Below, in pieces: positions 13,468 through 20,637 of a DNA stretch of 27,002 nt. Position numbers and translations under genes: made by a program. The DNA comes from a virus, in the IMG/VR virus record IMGVR_UViG_3300019487_000087, positions 1 through 27,002 of that record. One strand, given 5' to 3'. Every line of letters begins with the position of its first letter. Position 1 is the first letter of the stretch. Below the pieces are notes generated by a model, which ran no database searches, was not told the origin of the DNA, and was given only the letters and a program-made list of their open reading frames with translations.

Positions 13468-14673
13468 ATGGGCAAGCGAGGTAAGCGGCAAAGACACCAG
13501 CGTCGGGCAGAGGAGCGGAGGCAAAAAAAGGGATTAGAAATGCATGCGGGGTATGATAGCGATAGGGATTGGCACGGACCCACACTATGGCGGCCAAATA
13601 ATGATTGCCATAAAAAAGTGACTAAGGTTTGGGAGAAAGGCTCGTTGAGGATATGGTGCGGCGATAGGGCGTCGGTGGGGTTTAGTACGAATAAATTTAA
13701 CCTGTACATCAGTGCAGCAGGGCTGACATGCAGGATTAACCCGCCGGTGTTTTTGACGACAGGGGCTGCGACGCTGCTGGGCTACAATCCCCAATTCGAC
13801 GACATAGGAGATATGCCGCATTTGTTTATCGAATGCTCCGATGGTTGTGCCCCGCCGCTAGATGCACAGCATTGGGTTTCTATTGCCGACAAGTTGTTGG
13901 AGTTCACAACATCTGAACATCCGTTCGACGTGGTAGTGTTCTGCGAGGGCGGGCACGGCCGCACAGGTACTGTAGCGGCAGTGTTGTTGTACTTCCTGGG
14001 GGCTTTTGACTCAGAAGCCAAGCCCATGGACCCTGCGTGGTGGTTGCGAAATAGGTATTGTATGGAGGCTGTAGAGACATATAACCAAGCCGAGTATATC
14101 ACCAACATGACGGGGATGGAGGTCAAGGTTGCTCCAAGTTTGGAGGCGATCCCCAATACCTGGGGGGCCGGCATTGATACCAGCGGCACAGGAAACGGCT
14201 ACGCAAAACCGGCCGGTGGCGCGACTAACGCGGCCGATCCCAAAAACACATACGAAGAGGTCTATGTCCGGGATAATGACGTGTTGTGGAGGCTGACGGT
14301 AAATAAGGCGGGGGATATTCTCTACCGTGAGGCCATAACGCAGCCAGGGGCGGGGTCGGAGGGGGCGCCGAGGGCCAGAAAAGGCCACGAGGCCGTCTAT
14401 GCAAGCTGGTTGGGGCCAGAGTATGTGAATGAGAGGGCAAGGTGGATACTGGCCGGTAAGCCAGACCGGGAGGCATGGGCGCAGCACAGGGACAATTCCA
14501 ATCGGCCAGCAGCGGCACTAACGGACCAGGATAATGGTGCCGGAAGCAGGCCGTGGCTGAGCTGGCTGCCCGTGGCCGTACGTGGGGTTACAAAACAGTT
14601 GAACCAGAAGGCCGCGGAGGACGGTACAGCACCAGCACCGCTACCGCCGGGCCGGGATGTGGAGAGTCACTGA
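13468..14673 (+). CDS. Dual-specificity or tyrosine-phosphatase-like protein
   Basis: ATG 13468 is preferred (GAAGGA 11 bases upstream) over ATG 13417, which lies inside the previous gene. The 401-residue product begins with a very basic tail (MGKRGKRQRHQRRAEERRQK). The phosphatase loop is VVVFCEGGHGRTGTVAAVLL at residues 155-174, a C-x5-R-T-G signature (Cys159, Arg165). A candidate general acid is Asp125 in FIECSDG. The C-terminal 190 residues are unrelated to phosphatases and end Gly/Pro/Ala-rich. It follows the PEP-synthase-like gene by 19 bases, which suggests a common task. Substrate could be a phosphoprotein, capped RNA or phosphorylated nucleotide. Confidence 0.75.
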   Translation: MGKRGKRQRHQRRAEERRQKKGLEMHAGYDSDRDWHGPTLWRPNNDCHKKVTKVWEKGSLRIWCGDRASVGFSTNKFNLYISAAGLTCRINPPVFLTTGAATLLGYNPQFDDIGDMPHLFIECSDGCAPPLDAQHWVSIADKLLEFTTSEHPFDVVVFCEGGHGRTGTVAAVLLYFLGAFDSEAKPMDPAWWLRNRYCMEAVETYNQAEYITNMTGMEVKVAPSLEAIPNTWGAGIDTSGTGNGYAKPAGGATNAADPKNTYEEVYVRDNDVLWRLTVNKAGDILYREAITQPGAGSEGAPRARKGHEAVYASWLGPEYVNERARWILAGKPDREAWAQHRDNSNRPAAALTDQDNGAGSRPWLSWLPVAVRGVTKQLNQKAAEDGTAPAPLPPGRDVESH

Positions 14674-14804
14674 TGTTAAGCAAACGAGAAAGATGGCTTT
14701 TAAAACGACTGGTCAAAGTCTTATCTCAGCTATCGTATGCTAGGTCAACACTAGCGTACTATCAATGGCGTTACGGTCGATGCCAAGGGAGTCAAGAAGA
14801 ATGA
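14673..14804 (+). CDS. Small basic protein, unknown function (43 aa)
   Basis: ATG 14673 overlaps the upstream TGA (TGATG), and GGAGAG lies about 7 bases before it. The product is helical and basic (MLSKRERWLLKRLVKVLSQL then SYARSTLAYYQWRYGRCQGS), with an amphipathic pattern. No family is recognised. Confidence 0.55.
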   Translation: MLSKRERWLLKRLVKVLSQLSYARSTLAYYQWRYGRCQGSQEE

Positions 14805-15008
14805 GAGCCTTCAGCTTCCCCACCATTAATCGCCCGCATCGCCGGGCTCGCAAGCATAGCCGCAATACCGGCAGGTGGCAGGGGTGCGTCGAGCACACAA
14901 TGCTGTTGCAAACCCCCGCGTCCCTCGCGTGCTGCTGCAATGGCGGCCTTCCATGCGGCCGTGAGTGTTGGCGTTTGTGTGTCGGTGCTCATAGGAGTAG
15001 TGTACCAC
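14805..15008. other. 204-base gap before the helicase gene
   Basis: No plus-strand gene with a ribosome binding site is seen here. On the minus strand a 66-codon frame (14992 to 14792) looks fairly protein-like but also lacks a ribosome binding site. The only clear signal is AGGAG at 14993-14997, which serves the helicase gene downstream. Confidence 0.4.
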
Positions 15009-15815
15009 ATGCCGAAGATGCAAGCTAAGCTGAGCCGCCGGTGGTACCGCGGGGCCGAGATCGAAGCCCTGCCAGACCCGCAATGGTTGATCGACGGCGT
15101 GCTGCCCGACAAGTCATTCGCGATCCTGTTCGGGGAGCCAGGGTGCGGGAAGTCATTCTTGGCCCTGGACTGGGCGCTGTCGGTGGCGCACGCAAGGCCG
15201 TGGCTGAGCCGCAGCGTCGGGGACGGTGATGTGGTGTACATCGCGGCCGAGGACGCGTCGGACCTTAAGTACCGCCGTAGGGCGTGGGTGCTGACACACC
15301 TGCGGCCCAAGGAACGCGACCCAGACGGCCCAGATGAGCGCATCGCGTTCATGCCAGAGGCCTGGGACATTGTGGCAGGGTACCCAACGTTGGTCAGGGA
15401 TATCCACACGCTGGGCTGGAAGCCAAGGTTGGTGATTGTGGATACACTAGCACGCTGCTTTGGCGGGGATGAGAACTCCGCCCAAGAGGTCGGGCAGTTC
15501 ATCCGTGGGTGTGACGTGATACGGCGGGCGTTCCCGCGCACGGCCCTGTTGGCCGTCCACCACACGGGCAAGGACGTGGAGCGGGGCGCAAGGGGCAGCA
15601 GCGCGCTCAAGGGCGCGGCCGACGTGGAGATGCTGTTGACCAACGGCGCCCGGGGACTCAAACGGCTGACATGCCTGAAGATGAAAGCAGCAGAGCCGTT
15701 TGCGCCGGTAGTGTTTCGGCTAGGCGCGGCCGTGAAAGTGGCGCCGAATGGCAGAACTAGTTGCACCGTGCTGCCGGTTGGGGCAGCGGGCAGGAAAGGA
15801 GGCTTAGATGTCTAA
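15009..15815 (+). CDS. RepA/KaiC-like replicative helicase ATPase
   Basis: The start is probably ATG 15009, 11 bases after AGGAG; ATG 15018 is an alternative and the upstream ATG 14940 adds a stretch with no homology. The 268-residue protein has Walker A FGEPGCGKSFLALDWALSVA (residues 41-60), VVYIAAEDASD (75-85), Walker B RLVIVDTLARC (140-150) and the sensor AVHHTGKD (182-189), then RGARGSSALKGAAD. This is the RecA-fold pattern of RepA-like hexameric helicases (AAA_25) that unwind phage or plasmid origins. No primase domain is fused. The stop overlaps the next gene. Confidence 0.85.
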   Translation: MPKMQAKLSRRWYRGAEIEALPDPQWLIDGVLPDKSFAILFGEPGCGKSFLALDWALSVAHARPWLSRSVGDGDVVYIAAEDASDLKYRRRAWVLTHLRPKERDPDGPDERIAFMPEAWDIVAGYPTLVRDIHTLGWKPRLVIVDTLARCFGGDENSAQEVGQFIRGCDVIRRAFPRTALLAVHHTGKDVERGARGSSALKGAADVEMLLTNGARGLKRLTCLKMKAAEPFAPVVFRLGAAVKVAPNGRTSCTVLPVGAAGRKGGLDV

Positions 15816-16086
15816 AGTTACGAAAGACGACAAGAATATTAGTTTCATTCCATTTTCTAAAGCGGTTGCGGCGCCAGAGGGGAATATATACCACTGCAAG
15901 AATCGTTGGTGGTGTTGTGACCCGGAACGGGGGTTGATCTTGTGGCGCGGGAGACCGCAGTGCAATAGCAATGAGCTTGTAGCCCGCCTGCTGCAAGCAG
16001 GCATATACCCATGGGCTGAACTAAAATTCATGCCATCGGCATTCATCCCAGTAGACCCTGCCGACTACGGCAGTGAGGAGGGATAA
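15808..16086 (+). CDS. Small protein with conserved-looking Cys/Trp core, unknown (92 aa)
   Basis: GGAGG lies 5 bases before ATG 15808, which overlaps the helicase stop. The product contains GNIYHCKNRWWCCDPERGLI followed by QCNSNELVARLLQAGIYPWA. Three or four cysteines could bind a metal. The function is unknown; the position suggests a helicase partner. Confidence 0.65.
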   Translation: MSKVTKDDKNISFIPFSKAVAAPEGNIYHCKNRWWCCDPERGLILWRGRPQCNSNELVARLLQAGIYPWAELKFMPSAFIPVDPADYGSEEG

Positions 16087-16087
16087 T

Positions 16088-16402
16088 ATGTCTGGATGGA
16101 CTAAAGAACTACCCCACAATGACGGCTTATACTGGCGATACATATCGAAAGGCCATGGGGGAGACAGGAACGCGGACGTAGTAGAAATCTCCGACGGGAT
16201 CGTTTACGGCTGGGGCGAATATGACCACTTTGTTTCAAGCTACAAAGGTACGGATGTTTGGTGGCATCCTGCTGAGCTTATTCATCCCACGCTTCCTGAT
16301 GAATTGCAGGCCCAAGGCAATAAGAGCCCAGTGACGCCGTCAGATATCATCGACGCTGCCCGCAGGCGGGCGGAGGCCAATACGCCGTGGATGGAAAAGT
16401 AA
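16088..16402 (+). CDS. Trp-rich DUF551-like small protein
   Basis: ATG 16088 follows AGGAGGG by 4-5 bases, so this start is chosen over an upstream ATG at 16073. The 104-residue product has LPHNDGLYWRYISKGHGGDR, then DGIVYGWGEYDHFV and DVWWHPAELIHP. The layout (G-L-Y-W ... V-Y-x-W ... W-W-H-P) recalls small phage proteins with DUF551-like beta folds. The function is unknown. Confidence 0.65.
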   Translation: MSGWTKELPHNDGLYWRYISKGHGGDRNADVVEISDGIVYGWGEYDHFVSSYKGTDVWWHPAELIHPTLPDELQAQGNKSPVTPSDIIDAARRRAEANTPWMEK

Positions 16403-16443
16403 GCCTACTACCACCTCTAGGTGCGCTTCCGCCTAATCTGCGT

Positions 16444-16488
16444 GTGCAAGGGATGGGACCCCCATCCCCCGGAGGGGGTCCCTTGCAC
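16444..16488 (+). terminator. Large GC-rich hairpin between genes
   Basis: An outer stem GTGCAA/TTGCAC (16444-16449, 16483-16488) is stacked with a perfect inner stem GGGACCCCC/GGGGGTCCC (16455-16463, 16474-16482), with a GGGAT bulge and a 10-base loop. No T-run follows, so transcription could be attenuated or a factor-dependent stop could act here. The whole intergenic stretch 16403-16567 has no gene. It also holds GGTATGGCATACC (16494-16506), another near-palindrome. Confidence 0.5.
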
Positions 16489-16567
16489 CGTAAGGTATGG
16501 CATACCATATATAGGATATACAGCATAGGCTTTAGCCGTAGGCTCTATACCCTATGGGAGGTATTTA

Positions 16568-16960
16568 ATGCCCAATTCAAATTCCAACTTCTTTATCATC
16601 AATCGACGCATGGAACTACAAGGCCTTGTTACCGGGGCAAAGGCCGGCCGCCCATGCCATGACTGCGGCGAAAAGTTCGGCCTTCCGGCCATGAGGTTTG
16701 TTCACCGGCAAGGGGAGAAGAAATTATTCACCATTCCACAGGGAATCCACAAAGCCATTACACCAGCTAGCATGCTAGAAGAACTAGAGAAATGTGATCT
16801 GGTGTGTGCGAATTGTTGGTACCTTCGCCCAAAGGCGTCGAAGCCCGAGGCCACAGCCGACGATAGCCAGCCAGAAGAGGCTGTAGCAAAACCCTCTGCA
16901 TCTACCCTAGATGCCGACAAACACATTGCAGAATACCTACGCTCCGGAGGCCGGCTATGA
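16568..16960 (+). CDS. HNH-like zinc protein with altered catalytic positions
   Basis: The start ATG 16568 is preceded by GGGAGG. The 130-residue product has GRPCHDCGEKFGLPAMRFVH (residues 27-46), GEKKLFTIPQGIHKA and KCDLVCANCWYLRPK (75-89). These match HNH endonucleases of the C-x2-C ... F-D-H ... K-C-x-L-V-C-A-N-C-H layout. However, the Asp of F-D-H is Val (FVH) and the final His is Trp (CANCW). Both zinc CxxC pairs remain, so fold and metal binding are likely kept while cleavage may be lost. The C-terminal 40 residues are acidic and disordered-looking. Confidence 0.7.
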   Translation: MPNSNSNFFIINRRMELQGLVTGAKAGRPCHDCGEKFGLPAMRFVHRQGEKKLFTIPQGIHKAITPASMLEELEKCDLVCANCWYLRPKASKPEATADDSQPEEAVAKPSASTLDADKHIAEYLRSGGRL

Positions 16961-17478
16961 ACTACTGGTTCATCTCCGACACCCATTTCTCCCACAATCT
17001 AATGGCCGCCAAGCGCGGCTACGCCACCGTGGCCGAGATGAATGATGCCATCGCCGCAGTATGGGCTGATACCGTGAAGCCGGGGGACCGAGTGTATCAC
17101 CTCGGGGACGTGACGTTTAGGCCACAACTAGACCTCCCGCTGCTGGCCAAGCTACCAGGTCATAAGCGTTTGATCGCTGGCAACCACGACACAGTAACGG
17201 CCGAGTGGTTCAAGGCATTCCAACGTGTTCGCGGCGGCCAACGGTTTGGCGGTAGCCCTGGGGGCAACGATGGCTTATGGCTAACCCATGTGCCGTGTCA
17301 TCCCAATCATATCCGTGGGGCAGTTAACGTCCACGGCCACGTCCATAGCGGCTGCGTTGTGGACTTTGCTGCCATGCCATTAGCCGACGCCCGTTACTTC
17401 AACGTCAACTGGGACGTCGTTGGCCGCCTTGTTCCCGCCGACGAACTACTTGCCTATGCTGCCACTACTGGCGCATAA
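16957..17478 (+). CDS. Calcineurin-like metallophosphoesterase
   Basis: The 173-residue product shows all metal-binding motifs in order: FISDTHF (Asp7, His9), YHLGDVTF, IAGNHDTV, LTHVPCH and NVHGHVHSG. This is the compact phage-type phosphoesterase fold with a two-metal centre that cleaves phosphodiester or phosphomonoester bonds. The ATG overlaps the upstream TGA (ATGA). Phage enzymes of this kind act on nucleotides or nucleic acids, but the substrate cannot be read from sequence. Confidence 0.9.
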   Translation: MNYWFISDTHFSHNLMAAKRGYATVAEMNDAIAAVWADTVKPGDRVYHLGDVTFRPQLDLPLLAKLPGHKRLIAGNHDTVTAEWFKAFQRVRGGQRFGGSPGGNDGLWLTHVPCHPNHIRGAVNVHGHVHSGCVVDFAAMPLADARYFNVNWDVVGRLVPADELLAYAATTGA

Positions 17479-17507
17479 TGGGAACACGTACAAGAAAGGA
17501 GTTCCCC

Positions 17508-17936
17508 ATGTTCAAGTCCACCATTGCTGCCTTGTTTGCCCTGCTGCTGCTGGCGCCCAGCACCGTACGCGCCGACGGCGACACCGACGGCTGCGTGTCG
17601 CCGCAGGAAGTACTACAGTACTTCATCTCCCCGCCTGAGCCGTGGGCCGATATGCGCCCCGTTGGGTCCCTGCGCGGCGACGCTGCTCGGTCATTCCTGA
17701 CCGGCCTACGGTTCCCGGGCGTGGTTTCAAACGTTGAGATTGTGATTGCGTTCACTTCCAACGCCAATACCCCTGGCAGGGTCTTTGTCGTACCCTTCAA
17801 CGCCGATGGTTGTGGGCTGATGAGTAACGGTGGGCAGGCGTCCAACAACCCGTCCGCCACAGGCGGGCGCAACGTGCCTGCGGGGGCGTGGCTGCCTAGG
17901 GCTATTTGGAACACGGCCAACGGCCTTGGAGCCTAA
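17508..17936 (+). CDS. Secreted protein with signal peptide, unknown function
   Basis: ATG 17508 is preceded by AGGAG with a good spacing and starts a typical signal peptide (MFKSTIAALFALLLLAPSTV then RADG), probably cut after the RA-D site. The 142-residue product continues with GCVSPQEVLQYFISPPEPWA and FRFPGVV-type beta segments, including VEIVIAFTSN and RVFVVPFNADGCGLMSNGG. Two mature cysteines (in DGCVSP and DGCGLM) could form a disulfide. An exported protein within a replication-side operon is unusual for a phage. It could act on the host envelope or superinfection exclusion; this is inference. Confidence 0.7.
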   Translation: MFKSTIAALFALLLLAPSTVRADGDTDGCVSPQEVLQYFISPPEPWADMRPVGSLRGDAARSFLTGLRFPGVVSNVEIVIAFTSNANTPGRVFVVPFNADGCGLMSNGGQASNNPSATGGRNVPAGAWLPRAIWNTANGLGA

Positions 17937-17947
17937 CTAACAAACCT

Positions 17948-17965
17948 CCACCACCACCACCACCA
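17948..17965 (+). repeat. Trinucleotide microsatellite (CCA)6
   Basis: Six perfect CCA units occupy the gap after the secreted-protein gene and precede a hairpin at 17974-18005. Slippage-prone repeats are rare in compact phage genomes. Confidence 0.65.
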
Positions 17966-17973
17966 CTCCCTCC

Positions 17974-18005
17974 GGGCGGCTTGGGCTTGAACCCCCAAAC
18001 CGCCC
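17974..18005 (+). terminator. Hairpin terminator candidate
   Basis: GGGCGG/CCGCCC (17974-17979, 18000-18005) continues into TTGGG/CCCAA (17981-17985, 17994-17998) with one mismatch, around an 8-base loop. It is followed by TTACTATATCTAT, only partly T-rich. It lies between the secreted-protein gene and the next ribosome binding site. Confidence 0.55.
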
Positions 18006-18032
18006 TTACTATATCTATAGGAGCACACACAA

Positions 18033-18407
18033 TTGTTGCCAGTGGAGATTTCTCAAGAAATTAACCAATTTCTACGTTGGCTACGGGAATCGAAGCCGGG
18101 TGGGACATATCGTTACCATCGTGGATTGTTGACTGTGGACCGGCAGCGGATGTATTACGAACACACCAGCGCCGGGGGCCGGCGCCCCGTGCTGGTGTTT
18201 GTTGAACCGTGCCATACCCTAGCCACAGTGGCCTACGGTGCCGCTATGGCCGGCATCGCACACCTAACCCAACACCGTCGCGGCGAGGGCGATTACGCCT
18301 ACATTGCCACCCGTACTGCCGCGACTGGGGATACAACCCAGGCCGGCCTTGTGGCCGCGGCCAACACCGCCACCGAGCCCTACTTTCCCATATCCAACCA
18401 CAACTAA
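18033..18407 (+). CDS. Conserved-type phage protein (124 aa), unknown function
   Basis: No ATG is well placed; TTG 18033 lies 9 bases after ATAGGAG and is taken as start. The product includes GGTYRYHRGLLTVDR (residues about 23-38), followed by VAYGAAMAGIAHLTQHRRGE and GDYAYIATRTA. This 'Y-H-x-G-x-L ... D-R ... G-x-x-x-L-x-Q-x-R ... Y-x-Y-I-A' layout is one I recognise from many phage genomes as a small protein without known function. The C-terminus is Ala/Thr-rich. Confidence 0.6.
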   Translation: MLPVEISQEINQFLRWLRESKPGGTYRYHRGLLTVDRQRMYYEHTSAGGRRPVLVFVEPCHTLATVAYGAAMAGIAHLTQHRRGEGDYAYIATRTAATGDTTQAGLVAAANTATEPYFPISNHN

Positions 18408-18419
18408 CAGAGCCCCACC

Positions 18420-18629
18420 ATGCCCAAGAAACCCGACGCCAACACAATAATCGACACTATCGCCGCCACGCCGGCCTTGGATAACTTCTTCAAACGCGCC
18501 CCTGCCCTCGTAACTACCGACGACATCATGGATGTTGTAGCCCATTATCGCCGTGAGCGGGTAGCGTGGCTGGAAGGGGTAAAAAAGAAAATGGAGAAGA
18601 AAAGCGCGAAGGACGAATTGTCCAAATAA
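18420..18629 (+). CDS. Small helical protein, unknown (69 aa)
   Basis: ATG 18420 follows the previous stop by 12 bases. The product MPKKPDANTIIDTIAATPAL continues with FFKRAPALVTTDDIMDVVAH and ends in a Lys-rich tail (KKKMEKKSAKDELSK). It resembles small phage proteins with a D-D-x-x-x-V-x-H-x-R-x-x-R-x-x-W helix. The function is unknown. Confidence 0.6.
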   Translation: MPKKPDANTIIDTIAATPALDNFFKRAPALVTTDDIMDVVAHYRRERVAWLEGVKKKMEKKSAKDELSK

Positions 18630-18660
18630 CCTGCGTTACGTCCTAAGCCAGGAGCCTTTC

Positions 18661-19200
18661 ATGTCCGACCGAGCGCCATACAATACCCCTATCTCTGAAT
18701 ACCCCGACAGCGTGCAGGGAGAAATCTTTGACATCTTTCGGGCTAACATACAGGAAATTATGTGGGCTGCAAATTCTTTAAATGACAACAAAATCCGCCA
18801 TACCGACAGTGATAGCTGCACGCGTCTGATAATGAACATAGCAGAAAGAATCATCAAGGTATTTCTAAAACGGCATGGATTTGTTGAAGAAGCCGCGGCA
18901 ATTGCTTTCCAAGAAAAATTGAAGGAAGCCATTAGCTTCCATGATAGGGAGTATATAAGAGATCGTACCCTATCCCGCGGGCTGCATGAGCTAAAATGGC
19001 TTGTGCCAGACATCTATGAGGCACTAGATAAAGTACTTTCCACCACTCCATTTAATGCCGACACGCTTCATGCATACCAAGCCAGTCTTTTGAAGGTATT
19101 CGACGCCCGTAACAATAAACGCCGCAAAACAGAGCCTAAAATGAAATTCCCTGCAAAGCCGCACGGCAAGCTCAAGGACAATTCCCATGGCTATCAATAG
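18661..19200 (+). CDS. Helical protein of unknown function (179 aa), AT-richer
   Basis: ATG 18661 is preceded by AGGAGCC. The product is helical throughout (SVQGEIFDIFRANIQEIMWA; IMNIAERIIKVFLKRHGFVE), with a basic C-terminal tail. Codon use is clearly more AT-rich than that of the neighbouring nuclease gene, which suggests recent acquisition. No catalytic motif is visible. Confidence 0.65.
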   Translation: MSDRAPYNTPISEYPDSVQGEIFDIFRANIQEIMWAANSLNDNKIRHTDSDSCTRLIMNIAERIIKVFLKRHGFVEEAAAIAFQEKLKEAISFHDREYIRDRTLSRGLHELKWLVPDIYEALDKVLSTTPFNADTLHAYQASLLKVFDARNNKRRKTEPKMKFPAKPHGKLKDNSHGYQ

Positions 19201-20167
19201 CCTTTACTCCCCCACCGATCCACGTGTACAAATAGTATGGGACCCCACCACCATTCGTGAGGCCATGACGTGCAACAGGCGGTACCGTTTTGGTATGCGC
19301 CAGGGTTGGCGGTTGCAGTCCAATGCCCATGCCAATTGGGGCCACATGTGGCACAGCACACAAGAGGTGTTCGACGAGACGTTGGCGGGATTGAGTCTTG
19401 GCGGAAAAATGTCGCCTACGTATGCTAAAGACTTAGCTCTGGCAAAAGCCCTCCGACACGCACACGCAATCAGCGCCGATTTCGAAGACCACGACGACGG
19501 AAAGAAAACCCGCGCGAACCTGATCCGTGCATTGTGCTGGTACGTGGACGAGATGCCTGCCGATAAAGAATCATGGTTCCTACCGTGGCGAATGCCTAAT
19601 GGACAGCTTGCAATAGAATGGCCGTTTCTTCTACCGCTACCTATCACAACCCGTTGGGGCGAACCGTATATGTTATGTGGCACGCTGGACCAGATTACCG
19701 TCTGGGGCGGCGAGCATTACATACGCGAACGCAAGACCACGGGCACAACGCTAGGGGCCAACTACTTCAACCGCTACACTCCCGACCCACAGATCGACAC
19801 CTACGACCTCGTGGGCTGGTTGTTGTTTGGTGACACGTTGCAACTACAGGGCGTGCTGTTGGAGGCCGCCCAGGTGGCCGTGAACTTTGTCCGGTTTGTA
19901 CGGCAGCCCATATACCGCACCCCAGGCCAGCGCGAGGAGTGGATGGCGAAGCTGTGCCGATGGCTCAAGGAACAAGAGGACCTCGCCATCGCGGACGTGG
20001 ACGAGTACAACCCCGCTGCGTGCGCCCTCTACGGCGGATGCCCGTTTAACCGTGTGTGTAACAAGGACCCGGGCGTGCGGCACATGTACCTCAAGGGCGG
20101 GGATTACAAGCAAGAATTCTGGAACCCGTTGTCAAAACACCTACCGCAGGAGACTGCAGATGGCTAA
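19187..20167 (+). CDS. Cas4/AddB-like PD-(D/E)XK exonuclease with Fe-S cysteines
   Basis: The 326-residue product carries GTLDQI (Asp168) and HYIRERKTT (Glu181, Lys183), followed by the Q-x3-Y element (Gln202, Tyr206). These are the active-site signatures of RecB-like PD-(D/E)XK nucleases. Four cysteines are placed as in Cas4 and AddB: Cys29 in EAMTCNRRYRF and Cys279, Cys285, Cys291 in the C-terminal CALYGGCPFNRVC. They probably hold a 4Fe-4S cluster. Such enzymes resect DNA ends with 5'-to-3' or 3'-to-5' polarity. In this operon it likely prepares ends for the Sak4-like ATPase. The start overlaps the preceding gene by 14 bases. Confidence 0.85.
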   Translation: MAINSLYSPTDPRVQIVWDPTTIREAMTCNRRYRFGMRQGWRLQSNAHANWGHMWHSTQEVFDETLAGLSLGGKMSPTYAKDLALAKALRHAHAISADFEDHDDGKKTRANLIRALCWYVDEMPADKESWFLPWRMPNGQLAIEWPFLLPLPITTRWGEPYMLCGTLDQITVWGGEHYIRERKTTGTTLGANYFNRYTPDPQIDTYDLVGWLLFGDTLQLQGVLLEAAQVAVNFVRFVRQPIYRTPGQREEWMAKLCRWLKEQEDLAIADVDEYNPAACALYGGCPFNRVCNKDPGVRHMYLKGGDYKQEFWNPLSKHLPQETADG

Positions 20168-20411
20168 CACTACAGAGTTCGTCAAGTTCATGGCCGTTAC
20201 AGGTCCACTCCTCTCCGACCGCAGGCCCTTATACGTGGCCCGCGATGACATCCGCGGCATCATTGAGCAGCCCCCAGAGGGCACCATTGGTATCATAAAC
20301 TCTGCCCTGTTTGTCCGTGGTTTCGCGTCACCGCTGGTCGTGAGTGGAGGGGCAGATATGAACTTTGGCCGTGCGCTGGGGCCGGCAGAAGAGGTGGACC
20401 ATGCCCAATGA
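20160..20411 (+). CDS. Small beta-type protein, unknown (83 aa)
   Basis: ATG 20160 overlaps the nuclease stop. The product contains TEFVKFMAVTGPLLSDRRPL, then YVARDDIRGIIEQPPEGTIG and FVRGFASPLVV. The alternation of short strands resembles the FlbD-like small phage proteins. The same layout appears at 21400-21723. No function is known. Confidence 0.6.
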   Translation: MANTTEFVKFMAVTGPLLSDRRPLYVARDDIRGIIEQPPEGTIGIINSALFVRGFASPLVVSGGADMNFGRALGPAEEVDHAQ

Positions 20412-20637
20412 AATGAATCACAAAGCTACGGCGAAGATGCGATATTGCTGGAGTTGCGGCGGCGAACTCGGCGTGATCGAACGGCGTCACTACGCCCCGC
20501 GAGATCCGCGCGCCCCGGACTATTCGCGTCCCGGCATCTTCGCCACGCACAACTGCTGGAAGTGCCGCGACGGACAACAGCCGTGCGCACAGGGCGATCC
20601 GCGCCGCTGCGAATTTCCACATGCGAGGAATGATTGA
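20401..20637 (+). CDS. Zinc-ribbon small protein (78 aa)
   Basis: ATG 20401 is preceded by AGAGGTGG and overlaps the preceding stop. The product has YCWSCGGELGVIERRHY and, 30 residues on, HNCWKCRDGQQPCAQGDPRR. The two CxxC pairs suit a zinc ribbon. The function is unknown; it may bind DNA or protein. Confidence 0.6.
   Translation: MPNEMNHKATAKMRYCWSCGGELGVIERRHYAPRDPRAPDYSRPGIFATHNCWKCRDGQQPCAQGDPRRCEFPHARND

Noticed and set aside
14792-15766. 324-codon minus-strand ORF antisense to the helicase ATPase
   Set aside because: The plus frame has clear Walker A, Walker B and sensor motifs; the antisense product is Ser/Arg/Pro-rich and resembles no family. Only its last 66 codons are kept as a low-score finding.
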